Assembly (NCBI GenBank): GCA_964617665.1
Contig: CAZUAH010000326.1
Location: 1 to 15,150, forward strand
Length of the DNA stretch: 15,150 nt
Direction: 5' to 3'
Source of the DNA: JADHUC01 sp964617665
Lineage (GTDB): Bacteria > Planctomycetota > Planctomycetia > Pirellulales > Pirellulaceae
Part shown: positions 1 to 7,732 of the stretch, in pieces
Layout: every line of letters starts with the position of its first letter
How positions within the stretch are numbered: the stretch's first letter is position 1
Made by a program: the position numbers and the translations under genes
The notes under the pieces: generated by a model
Told to the model about the DNA's origin: nothing
Database searches by the model: none
The model's input: only the letters and a program-made list of their open reading frames with translations

Positions 1-2
1 GT

Positions 3-341
3 AGTGCCGCGCTTTCCAGCCGATACGAGAGGAATCTTGTCCATCTCATCAAGCAACTTCGTAAGGACTTCAATGCGCCCAACGCGAAATTTGTCTGTGC
101 CTCGCTCGGCCAGACCAAAAAGGGAGCCACCGACGGCGGTGGAAAGATCCTTGACGCCATGCTCGCGGTGGACGGCAGATCCGGCAAGTATCCGGAGTTC
201 GAAGGCAACGTCGCCGCCGTTTACACCCACCCGCTGTCCAAGGGAGGCAGTTCCGGCGGCCACTACGGCGGCAACGCTGAGACCTACATGAACGTCGGGC
301 TTGCGATGGGTGAGGCCATGGTTGAACTCTTACAGAAATAG
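3..341 (+). CDS. Sialate O-acetylesterase-family (SASA/DUF303) protein, C-terminal fragment
   Basis: The frame is open from the window edge to the TAG at 339-341, giving about 112 residues of a protein whose start lies outside the window. The tail carries HYGGNAETYMNVGLAMGEAM, which resembles the C-terminus of planctomycete SASA-domain carbohydrate esterases; there a conserved His followed by a G-N-A-E-T-Y block ends the SGNH-hydrolase fold. Upstream, KFVCASLGQT and VAAVYTHPLSKGG fit the late strands of the same fold. Such enzymes remove O-acetyl groups from sugars outside the cytoplasm. The catalytic Ser block is off the window, so activity cannot be judged. It lies 52 bases upstream of a second, more distant SASA-type esterase on the same strand, suggesting a paired deacetylation function. 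The family call is fairly secure; the substrate is unknown. Confidence 0.75.
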   Translation, partial: SAALSSRYERNLVHLIKQLRKDFNAPNAKFVCASLGQTKKGATDGGGKILDAMLAVDGRSGKYPEFEGNVAAVYTHPLSKGGSSGGHYGGNAETYMNVGLAMGEAMVELLQK

Positions 342-393
342 TCCCGGTGGACAATACAATCAACAGTCGGAGACAGACGGAAAGGAAACCGAC

Positions 394-2226
394 ATGCATC
401 GCAGGCCATTCGTTCTCTCATTGTCGCTCTGGATGACAATCGCGTTGTGCACGGGTGCCACCGCCCGCACCCTCAAGACGCATCGCATCTTTTCGAGCGA
501 CATGGTCATCCAGCGTGACAAGCCGATTCTGATCTGGGGCTGGACGGAACCGGGCGGCAAGGTGTCCGTCCAATTCGGCCAGGAGAAAGCGGTAGCAACG
601 GCCGACGGCGAGGCGGGGCGCTGGGAGGTGAACTACTCCGCACGACCGGCCAACGCCACCGGTCAGAAACTGACCGTTACCTCGGGCGACGAGAAGATCG
701 AGATGGAGAATATCGTCGTCGGCGACGTCTGGGTGATGAACGGTCAGAGCAACATGGCCTGGGGACTTAGCGGGGCGCTGCAGGCAGATATGGAACGCGC
801 TCAGGCGCACTTGCCACTGCTGCGTCAGATCCGCATCACGCCCAACGAGTCGTACACACTCGAGGAGGACCTGCCCGACGACAAGGTCGAGGGCTGGAAC
901 GTCTGCACGCCGGAAACCGCAGGCGGGATATCCGCCATCGGTTACGCTTTTGCATCGCGGGTGCAGCGGGCGTTGCAGATCCCAATCGGGGTTATCGACA
1001 ACGCTCGTGGCGGCGCGTCGATCGAGAGCCTGGTACCCCGCCACAAGTTCGACGATCACCCGCTGGCGGCGCGATACGCGGATTCGGTCGAGCAGCGTCG
1101 AGCCGAGTTCGACTGGGATGCGGCGGTCCAGAAACTCGTCGAGAAATGGGAGAAAGATGTCGCACAGCAGCGCGACAAGGGCGTCGCCGAGGACAAGCTG
1201 CCGCCTAAGCCAACGCGCAAAGATCTACGCTCCTGGAATGTGCCCGGGCGGAGCCCCAGCGACGCGGGGGCTTGCTACAATGGCATGTTCGGCGTTTTCA
1301 AAGGGCTGAACATCAAGGGCGTGCTCTTCCACCAGGGCTACAACAACGCCATGGGGGCAAGCTGCCGCCCGAAGCGCTATCGGGTCCTCGTGAAACTGAT
1401 GGTCGAAGGCTGGCGCGAGGACTTCGACGACCCAACACTGCCGGCGGGGATCATCGGCTTCTGTGCCGGCAGCATTCCCCAGACGCGTGAGAATTTCGAG
1501 ACATGGTCTGTTGCACCGGGTGCGCATATCCGCGAGGCCCAGCGTTTGGGGCTCAGCGACCTTGAAGATTCCACGAATACAGCGTTCCTGCCGGGGTATG
1601 ACATCCAGATACCGGGACTTCATCCCCACAAGAAGCGGACGCACGGCGAGCGGGCGGCACGCTGGGCGCTCAACCGAATCTACGGCCTGGAGATCAACTG
1701 GGACGCAGCTTCGCTGGCCTCCGCCGAGCGGGACGGCGACCGCATGGTGCTGACCTTCGACAAGCCGGTGATGCCGGACGACATGTCGACGGTCCCACGG
1801 GGCTTCTCGATCGCCGACGAGTCGGGCAAGTTCTACGTGGCCTACACCGTGTACCAGCTGAAAAAAGACGCGGGGATCTGGAACGTGGCCAACAAGAACT
1901 TCGACGCCACGAAGGTCATTGTGTGGAGCCCGCTGGTCAAGCAGCCCGTGGCCGTTCGGTATGCATGGGCCAGAAGTCCCATGGGCAACCTGAAGGTCAA
2001 CGGAAAGGAATGGTTGCCGCTGCAGAGCTTCCGCACGGACGAATGGGACTGGCCGGAAAGTGATGATCCGTTCGATAGTCTCGTTGATCGCGGCAAGAGT
2101 CGGGCGATGAATGCCGAGGCCGCCAAGCGATGTGAGCACAGACGCACGGAGGAGGCCAAGCGAGCGGTTGAGATCCTGGAACGGCTCAAGATATTGGGCA
2201 AGCAGGATGCTGGGACCGGTCAATAG
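394..2226 (+). CDS. Secreted sialate O-acetylesterase-like SGNH esterase (SASA family)
   Basis: This 610-residue protein has a signal peptide at residues 1-25 (MHRRPFVLSLSLWMTIALCT, then an Ala-rich cleavage region). The ATG at 394 is chosen because AAAGGAAA at 381-388 precedes it and it starts directly at the signal peptide; an in-frame ATG at 301 would only add a non-signal extension overlapping the previous gene. A beta-sandwich-like N-terminus (FSSDMVIQRDKPILIWGWTE) is typical of sialate O-acetylesterases. The SGNH nucleophile block is GQSNM at 117-121 (Ser119), followed by NARGGAS at 203-209 and LFHQGYNN at 311-318, the counterpart of the family's W-x-QGE-x-N. The catalytic His is probably H410 in GLHPHKK. 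Where many relatives have Asp two residues before that His, this protein has Gly408. The last 45 or so residues are a highly charged, probably helical tail. It likely deacetylates a polysaccharide outside the cytoplasm. Confidence 0.85.
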   Translation: MHRRPFVLSLSLWMTIALCTGATARTLKTHRIFSSDMVIQRDKPILIWGWTEPGGKVSVQFGQEKAVATADGEAGRWEVNYSARPANATGQKLTVTSGDEKIEMENIVVGDVWVMNGQSNMAWGLSGALQADMERAQAHLPLLRQIRITPNESYTLEEDLPDDKVEGWNVCTPETAGGISAIGYAFASRVQRALQIPIGVIDNARGGASIESLVPRHKFDDHPLAARYADSVEQRRAEFDWDAAVQKLVEKWEKDVAQQRDKGVAEDKLPPKPTRKDLRSWNVPGRSPSDAGACYNGMFGVFKGLNIKGVLFHQGYNNAMGASCRPKRYRVLVKLMVEGWREDFDDPTLPAGIIGFCAGSIPQTRENFETWSVAPGAHIREAQRLGLSDLEDSTNTAFLPGYDIQIPGLHPHKKRTHGERAARWALNRIYGLEINWDAASLASAERDGDRMVLTFDKPVMPDDMSTVPRGFSIADESGKFYVAYTVYQLKKDAGIWNVANKNFDATKVIVWSPLVKQPVAVRYAWARSPMGNLKVNGKEWLPLQSFRTDEWDWPESDDPFDSLVDRGKSRAMNAEAAKRCEHRRTEEAKRAVEILERLKILGKQDAGTGQ

Positions 2227-2288
2227 AAAAGCAAAACGAGAGCCGTAGGCCAGAACGAGCGCAGCTCTGTACCGCAATGTCGCGCGCA

Positions 2289-2294
2289 GGGAGG
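2289..2294 (+). promoter_or_regulatory. Shine-Dalgarno that selects the sulfatase start
   Basis: GGGAGG lies five bases before the ATG at 2300. The in-frame GTG at 2294 overlaps this site and is therefore unlikely to be the start. The later in-frame ATG at 2420, which would give a short conventional signal peptide, has no comparable site. Confidence 0.6.
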
Positions 2295-2299
2295 TGACA

Positions 2300-3904
2300 A
2301 TGGAATTCGTCGAGAACATTTCAAAGTCAATCGAAGGTGGCGAAAATTGCAGAGATCGAGATATTTCCGAAGCTGTGCGGCTTCAGAAATGCGTATTAAA
2401 GTACCCTTCTGCCGTTCGTATGGCTGGCTTGTTGGCTGTCTTGAGTTGGTCCATGACCGCCACTGCCCAGGCAGCCGATCGCCCCAATATTTTGTTGGCG
2501 ATTTCTGACGATCAGTCTTGGGTTCATGCTGGAGCGTACGGGTGCCCCGGTCTGGCGACGCCAGCGTTCGATCGCATCGCGAGGCAGGGAGTTCTATTCA
2601 ACAACGCGTTTTCGGCGGCTCCCATGTGTACCGTCAGTCGGGCGTGCCTGCTGACGGGGCGCAATCAGTGGCAGAATTGCGAAGCAGGCAATCATTGGAG
2701 CGTATTCCCACGCGATCTACCCGTGTACACATACATTCTGAAAGAGGCCGGCTACGCGATCGGATACACGGGCAAAGGCTGGAGCCCGGGGGAGTGGAAG
2801 CAGACCGACTGGCCCACGAATCCAGCTGGGGCCATGTTCAACGAAAGGAAGTGCAAGCCACCAACGACCGGGATCAAGAACGTGGACTATGCGGCCAACT
2901 TTCGCCAATTCCTGGACGAGAAAGAGGAGTCGAAGCCGTTCTGTTTTTGGTATAGCGCCAGCGAACCGCATGGACCGTGGGAGAAGGGATCGGGCATCCG
3001 CTTCGGCAAGAATCTGAACGAGATCGTCCTGCCGCCCTTCCTGGACGACACGCCCGAGAACCGCGGCAGGCTGGCCGACATCTTCGTGGAAATCGAGTGG
3101 TTCGACAAACATTTGGGCGCAATACTCGACCTACTGAAAGAACGAGGGGAACTGGACAACACGCTGATCGTGGTGACCGGCGACAACGGCACTTCTGTTG
3201 CTCACGCCAAGGGCAACCTGTACGAATACGGCGTGCACGTACCAATGGTCGTCATGTGGCCTCGGAAGATCACGCCCGGACGAACCGTGGATGACCTGGT
3301 CAGTTTCATCGATTTGGCTCCCACGTTCCTGGAGGCCGCCGGGCTGGCGCCGAATGCTTCGATGCCCGGGCGGACTCTCATGAGCATCCTCACTTCGAAG
3401 CAAAACGGTCGAATCGATCCCGCTCGTCAATACGTATATCTGGGACAAGAACGCGGCTCACACGTCCGCTACGACAACCTCGGATATCCCATGCGGGCAA
3501 TCCGCTCGCAGCGATATCTGTACATCATGAATCTCAAGTCCGATCGCTGGCCCATCGGCGATCCGGCGTACGTTCTGCGTGGAAGACAGGATGCCTCCAA
3601 CGCGGAGGGCCGCATCGAAGACCTGCCGCCAACGGCCCGCAAGCGACCGGCGGAGCAACTTTTCGACATCTCTCGCGACTCGGCGTGCCTTGAGAATCTT
3701 GCGGAGGACGCAGCGTTCAAGGATGTCCGAGAGGATCTGCGCGATCGGCTGACTCAAACATTGACTCGTCAAGGAGATCCGCGTTTCAACGGTTACGGCG
3801 ACATCTGGGAGAGCTACCCGCGATTTGGCGTGATGAGGCCATACTTGGGCGGCTTTGCCGAACGGGGCAAGTACAATCCAAAGTACCAAGCCGAGCCGCG
3901 CTGA
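2300..3904 (+). CDS. Secreted sulfatase (type I, formylglycine-dependent; heparan N-sulfatase-like group)
   Basis: The protein is 534 residues from the ATG at 2300. It has an unusually long N-terminal region of about 40 residues before the hydrophobic signal core MAGLLAVLSWSMTATAQA, so export is probable, and an internal start at 2420 is the alternative. The sulfatase fold begins at RPNILLAISDDQSW, with D70 and D71 as calcium ligands. The formylglycine site is C110-T-V-S-R114 followed by ACLLTGR; the usual third position is Pro (or Ala), here Val112. Further metal and substrate residues are GDNG (D295, N296) and K304 in AKGNLYEYG, a block shared with N-sulfoglucosamine sulfohydrolase-like sulfatases. 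The C-terminus has the expected QLFDISRD block. It is 14 bases upstream of the kinase gene and follows the esterase, consistent with desulfation of an acetylated, sulfated glycan. The exact substrate is not deducible. Confidence 0.9.
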   Translation: MEFVENISKSIEGGENCRDRDISEAVRLQKCVLKYPSAVRMAGLLAVLSWSMTATAQAADRPNILLAISDDQSWVHAGAYGCPGLATPAFDRIARQGVLFNNAFSAAPMCTVSRACLLTGRNQWQNCEAGNHWSVFPRDLPVYTYILKEAGYAIGYTGKGWSPGEWKQTDWPTNPAGAMFNERKCKPPTTGIKNVDYAANFRQFLDEKEESKPFCFWYSASEPHGPWEKGSGIRFGKNLNEIVLPPFLDDTPENRGRLADIFVEIEWFDKHLGAILDLLKERGELDNTLIVVTGDNGTSVAHAKGNLYEYGVHVPMVVMWPRKITPGRTVDDLVSFIDLAPTFLEAAGLAPNASMPGRTLMSILTSKQNGRIDPARQYVYLGQERGSHVRYDNLGYPMRAIRSQRYLYIMNLKSDRWPIGDPAYVLRGRQDASNAEGRIEDLPPTARKRPAEQLFDISRDSACLENLAEDAAFKDVREDLRDRLTQTLTRQGDPRFNGYGDIWESYPRFGVMRPYLGGFAERGKYNPKYQAEPR

Positions 3905-3918
3905 AAAGGGCAGCAGGA

Positions 3919-5340
3919 ATGACGGAGCCTCGCGAAATCGACGGTCCTTTGCAGCTCGAAGCCATCAAACGTCAACTGCCGCCATCGTTGCGCATTCCCA
4001 ATGCGCGTGCCCGACTGCGCACAGCCCACGCACAGGAGCAGCGAGTGTTGGTCGTGCTCGATGACGACCCCACCGGAACGCAGACGGCCCACGACGTGGA
4101 TGTATATCTCACGTGGGAGGATGACCTTGTCGAAGAGGCGATTGCCACAGCGGACACGTGCGTCTATCTATCCACCAACTCGCGAAGCCTGAATCCGGCC
4201 GCGGCCGGCCAACTGGCTCGATCGCTGGGAGAACGCATTGCCCGCGCCGAACGCAAAACCGGCCGCCGTGTGACCGTGGCCAGCCGCAGCGACAGCACGT
4301 TGCGGGGCCACTTTCCGATCGAGGTAGACGCCTTCTTCGAAGGCTATGGGCAAACGGCCGATGGGATTCTGATAGTCCCCGCGTTCTTTGAAGGGGGGCG
4401 ATTTACTTTCCGGGATACTCATTGGGTGCTTGGCGAGAGCGGTCTGGTCCCGACAGCAGAAACCGAATTCGCTCGGGATCCGCAGTTTGGGTACCGCGTT
4501 TCCGATCTGTGCGACTGGGTGGAGGAGAAGACTGGCGGACGCATCAGCACGCCCGACGTCCAGTCGGTGGCGCTCGACACGATTCGAGCAGACGGCGTGG
4601 CAGCCGTCGCGGATCTCTTCAAAACGGCCAAAGACGGCAAGTACTTCGTCGTGAACGCCATGGAAGACTCGGACCTCGAGGTCGTCGCCTTGGCACTATG
4701 CGAGGCCGAGCGTGCGGGCAAACGCTTCTTGTTCCGTTGCGCAGCTTCGATCGTGAAGGCCTACGCGGGCATCGAAGACGCCCCCCTGCTGCAAGCCGCC
4801 GATATTGGCACGGCGGGCCCAGGGCTGGTCGTTGTAGGGTCCTACGTGCGGAAGACGACAGATCAATTGGATCGCCTGCTCCAACTCCGCAACACGGAGC
4901 CGATCGAAGTGTCGGTTGACGATTTGGCGGCCGCGCACGAGCGGAGCGACATCGTCGAGTCGGTCGCCGCGAGAGTCGACTCCGCCTTGCGAGCAGGGCG
5001 CACGGCCGTCCTTTCGACCAGCCGGAAGCGAAAAGACTTGGACGGAGAGCGGTTCCTGGACTTTGGCGAACGTACAATGCAAGGCCTGACTTCGATTGTT
5101 GGGCACGTCGAGGTCAAACCCGCCTTCGTCGTCGCCAAGGGAGGAATCACCAGCTACAGTCTAGCCAAGGACGGTTTGGGCATATCACGTGCCAAGGTAC
5201 TCGGACAGATTGCGCCGGGTGTGCCTGTCTGGAGTGTCGGGCAGGGAACTCGATGGGAAGGCATTCCTTATGTCGTTTTCCCAGGGAATGTAGGAACCGT
5301 CGACACGCTCAAGTCCGTTGTAGCGGCCACGTCTGGTTAG
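3919..5340 (+). CDS. Four-carbon acid sugar kinase family protein (DUF1537, OtnK/DtnK-like)
   Basis: This 473-residue cytoplasmic protein has the full two-domain DUF1537 layout. The N-terminal substrate domain carries DDDPTGTQT at residues 48-56 and SRSDSTLRGH at 122-131. The C-terminal nucleotide domain carries VVVGSYVRKTTDQLDRL near 297-313, AKGGITS at 406-412 and a closing GIPYVVFPGNVG. Characterised members phosphorylate C4 sugar acids such as 3-oxo-tetronates or threonate with ATP; which one applies here is not visible. AAAAGGG at 3904-3910 serves the ATG at 3919, 14 bases after the sulfatase stop. The racemase-like gene follows after 17 bases, so co-transcription is likely. The usual partners of such kinases (class II aldolase OtnC, isomerase OtnI, LtnD-type dehydrogenase, PdxA2) are absent from the window. 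The family call is strong; the substrate is open. Confidence 0.9.
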   Translation: MTEPREIDGPLQLEAIKRQLPPSLRIPNARARLRTAHAQEQRVLVVLDDDPTGTQTAHDVDVYLTWEDDLVEEAIATADTCVYLSTNSRSLNPAAAGQLARSLGERIARAERKTGRRVTVASRSDSTLRGHFPIEVDAFFEGYGQTADGILIVPAFFEGGRFTFRDTHWVLGESGLVPTAETEFARDPQFGYRVSDLCDWVEEKTGGRISTPDVQSVALDTIRADGVAAVADLFKTAKDGKYFVVNAMEDSDLEVVALALCEAERAGKRFLFRCAASIVKAYAGIEDAPLLQAADIGTAGPGLVVVGSYVRKTTDQLDRLLQLRNTEPIEVSVDDLAAAHERSDIVESVAARVDSALRAGRTAVLSTSRKRKDLDGERFLDFGERTMQGLTSIVGHVEVKPAFVVAKGGITSYSLAKDGLGISRAKVLGQIAPGVPVWSVGQGTRWEGIPYVVFPGNVGTVDTLKSVVAATSG

Positions 5341-5357
5341 CAAGTGGAGCGAACACG

Positions 5358-6041
5358 ATGAAAAAGAAACTCGCGCTGATTCACACCAGCATGGTCTTCA
5401 TCAAGGCCGAAACGATGATGAGCGACATCTTCACCGAGGTAATGCCCGACGTCGAGTTGGTCAACATCGTCGATGACTCGCTACTGCCCGATGTGATGGA
5501 GGCCGGTGAAGTCACTCCGGCCGTGCAACGTCGGATGACGGCCTACGTGAAAGCGGCGCAGGAGACCGGTTCAGACGCTGTCTTCTCCCTTTGTTCGTCC
5601 CTCGGGCCGGCCATTGATGCTGCGAGCGAGGAAATTTCGATTCCTGTCGTCAAGATCGACGACGCCATGGCCGAGAAAGCCGTCGACATGGCCGATCGAA
5701 TTGGCGTCGTAGCCACGGTGGCGACGACGCTTGGGCCGACGGTTCACCTGGTCAAAGAGAAGGCGGCCGCAAAGGCGAGGGCTGTCGTCGTCAAGGAGGC
5801 GTTGGTCAAGGGTGCATTCGAGTTGCTCATGGCCGGAAACCGAGACGAGCATGATCAGCAGATCCATGCCGCCGCTCGTGAATTGGCCCGCGATGTCGAA
5901 GTCATTGTGTTCGCGCAAGGCTCCATGACCCGCCTTGCGGCAAGAACACAGGAAGAAACCGGTCTGCCAGTCCTGACCAGCCCCAGGCTTGGGATCGAAT
6001 ACGTCAAGCGATTGCTGGATTCGATGGAAAGCGAATCATGA
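5358..6041 (+). CDS. Asp/Glu racemase-superfamily protein, one-cysteine type
   Basis: This 227-residue cytoplasmic protein starts at the ATG at 5358, served by GGAG at 5346-5349; the longer frame from 5253 overlaps the kinase and lacks a ribosome site. It opens with MKKKLALIHTSMVF, the first strand of the Asp/Glu/hydantoin racemase fold. The first-half catalytic loop is SLCSSLG with Cys79. The equivalent loop in the second half is VIVFAQGSM, with Ala186 where two-base racemases have the second Cys. GVVATVATTLGPTVHLVKEK and LTSPRLGIEYVKRLL complete the pattern. A single Cys argues against classical two-base racemisation; superfamily relatives with altered cysteines are decarboxylases or isomerases. 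Its position 17 bases after the DUF1537 kinase suggests it acts on the same acid-sugar intermediate, possibly as an isomerase or epimerase. That role is inference. Confidence 0.85.
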   Translation: MKKKLALIHTSMVFIKAETMMSDIFTEVMPDVELVNIVDDSLLPDVMEAGEVTPAVQRRMTAYVKAAQETGSDAVFSLCSSLGPAIDAASEEISIPVVKIDDAMAEKAVDMADRIGVVATVATTLGPTVHLVKEKAAAKARAVVVKEALVKGAFELLMAGNRDEHDQQIHAAARELARDVEVIVFAQGSMTRLAARTQEETGLPVLTSPRLGIEYVKRLLDSMESES

Positions 6042-6275
6042 TCCACGAACGAGCCGAATCATACGCGGGCGGGACTAGCTCGGTCGCGGCGCAGCTGTGC
6101 TGTGCGGCGGACCACAGTCCGCTGTTCAGCTCGATCCTTGATCTCACGTTTCAAAACCGTAGCCGCATTCGCCAGAGTACTGCCGAATGCCAGGGAAGTC
6201 GGCGCTCTGGCGAACGTAGCTACCAACGACTTGGGGTCTGGAATGCCCGTTAGAATATGGGAAAGGACGTTTGCG
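6042..6275 (+). other. Intergenic stretch between racemase-like gene and first propeller gene
   Basis: These 234 bases hold no convincing gene. A 71-codon frame beginning at an ATGA overlap with the racemase stop (6038-6253) has a Ser/Arg/Cys-rich product resembling nothing I know. The stretch contains a hairpin at 6105-6124, listed separately, and GAAAGGA at 6261-6267, eight bases before the start of the next gene. It probably separates two transcription units. Confidence 0.5.
6105..6124 (+). terminator. Inverted repeat, possible transcript-end hairpin
   Basis: GCGGAC and GTCCGC (6107-6112 and 6117-6122) pair perfectly around the loop CACA, and the flanking bases extend the stem by a G-T and a C-G pair. 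It lies about 65 bases after the racemase stop. No T-run follows, so it is not a classical intrinsic terminator; it could stabilise a 3' end or be coincidental. Confidence 0.3.
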
Positions 6276-7732
6276 ATGCGAATGCCTCAGATTCGGTTTG
6301 GCACTGGAATGCTACTGGGCTGGCTACTAATGGTGGCCACGGTCAGTGGACAAGAAAACACGACGTTGATCGATCCTCGCTCCGACTCGGGGCTGGACTA
6401 CTATGCACAAGGCGGGGTCGCGTTGGATGGAATCGCCTATTTCACATCCACGGACGGTTCCAGACGCCCCGGGGTCCGCAAGACTGAAGACTTCCCGGCC
6501 GTCGTTGCGTTTGATATCAACAACTTCAAGACAGTGAAAACGTATCCCTTTGCCCAGACGTACGACAGTTCGCCGCTCGTGATTCAGAAGAAGGATGGAA
6601 CGTGGTTGGTGCTGGCTCACGAACACAAGAACCGGCGAACCGTGGCGATGAATCGAGACACTGCGGAAGTCGAATGGATCAGTGAATCCAATCAGCCGGG
6701 CGCATACTTCTTCGGATACTCGTGCTACATGCGCCAAGACGGTTCCAAACTGATTCTGATGGCCTGTACGAACGGGTTGCACGCGATGTCCAGCGAGACG
6801 GGCGGGGATGTGTGGTGGGTTCGAAAGCCAAGTACCGGCGGTATAACTCCTTGCGTCGATCAGACCGGCGGCTTGATCTACTACCAGTGCAACGGCCAGG
6901 TCCTGAAGATACGGGCCATTGACGGACAGGTACTGAAATCCGTCGACGTTGCCAAGCCGAATACGTGCATCTCGTGGAATACCGTTCTGGTGTCGGATTC
7001 TCACGGCGATTTCGTGGCGACTCGTTGGTACGGTAAGCCGGTATGGGATTCGGCGATTCGCGTGTACGACAGGGACTTGAATCTGGTTTGGGAGAAGACG
7101 GGTTTGCCGAACGGTAAGAAGGATACGCTGACCTATGCCGAGGGCAACTTGGTCACCGGCTGCGGCAATGGCTGGGCCAAGACACGTTCCGAGGGCAAGA
7201 GAACGGCAACTGAACCTCCACCGGAGTCACGCAACTGGCCGCCGCAGTACTTGCAGGGGTTCTTCGACAGGCACAACTGGACTTTCCTTTACGAAGGGAC
7301 CAGTGGAAATGCATCACGGCCTATTCGATCTCGACGGGTGAAGTCGCCTGGGAATGCGATTTGTCCAAGTACAACTTCGGCTCCATTGGCAACCTGCCCT
7401 ACTTCAACGGCTACTTGTACGGCGAAAACGGCGGCTGGCCGCCGCAGACGGCCAAAAGCTTTCGTATCAATATGTCAAACGGCAAGTTGGAGGAAGTGTT
7501 CGACTATGGTCGAGCGATCACGTCCTGCGCCACCCACATCATCGCCCACGGCAAGATCTTCAGCGGCGACCTCTGGGAGGATGGAATCGCAGTTGCCGAG
7601 ATAGCCGACGGCTCGAAGGCCGACTGGCCAGGTCCGTTTGGCGACCCGCAGACGAACCAGAACGCTGTCTTTGACCAAGGAGGAGCACAACTACTCCCGA
7701 TTCGCGAAATCTTTGAGAAGGACGTGAAGTAG
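6276..7732 (+). CDS. Exported PQQ-like beta-propeller protein, interrupted by a one-base frameshift
   Basis: The ATG at 6276 is preceded by GAAAGGA and opens a signal peptide (MRMPQIRFGTGMLLGWLLMV, ending near VSGQ). The frame is good through HNWTFLYEG at about 7298, then turns to nonsense and stops at 7602-7604. From about 7299 the reading frame one base back continues the protein: QWKCITAYSISTGEVAWE, a classic propeller-repeat motif, then GSIGNLPYFNGYLYGENGGW to a TAG at 7730-7732. Restoring one base, for example making GGGACC into GGGGACC at 7296-7301, gives one 485-residue protein. A gene caller would give two pieces, 6276-7604 and 7361-7732. Repeats such as ETGGDVWW and IDGQVLKSVDV show the PQQ/BamB-like propeller fold; true PQQ binding is not implied. 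The location is extracytoplasmic and the ligand unknown. Sequencing error and a real recent mutation are both possible. Confidence 0.85.

Noticed and set aside
1225..2319. 364-codon open frame on the minus strand antisense to the esterase
   Set aside because: It mirrors the real gene in a GC-rich region, has a product with no recognisable motif, and the plus-strand esterase explains the sequence fully.
6038..6253. 71-codon frame overlapping the racemase stop by ATGA
   Set aside because: An ATGA overlap is suggestive, but no ribosome site is convincing, the product resembles nothing, and it covers a hairpin-bearing spacer.
6102..6275. In-frame upstream extension of the first propeller gene
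   Set aside because: It would bury the signal peptide 58 residues inside the protein; the ATG at 6276 has its own ribosome site and starts at the signal peptide.
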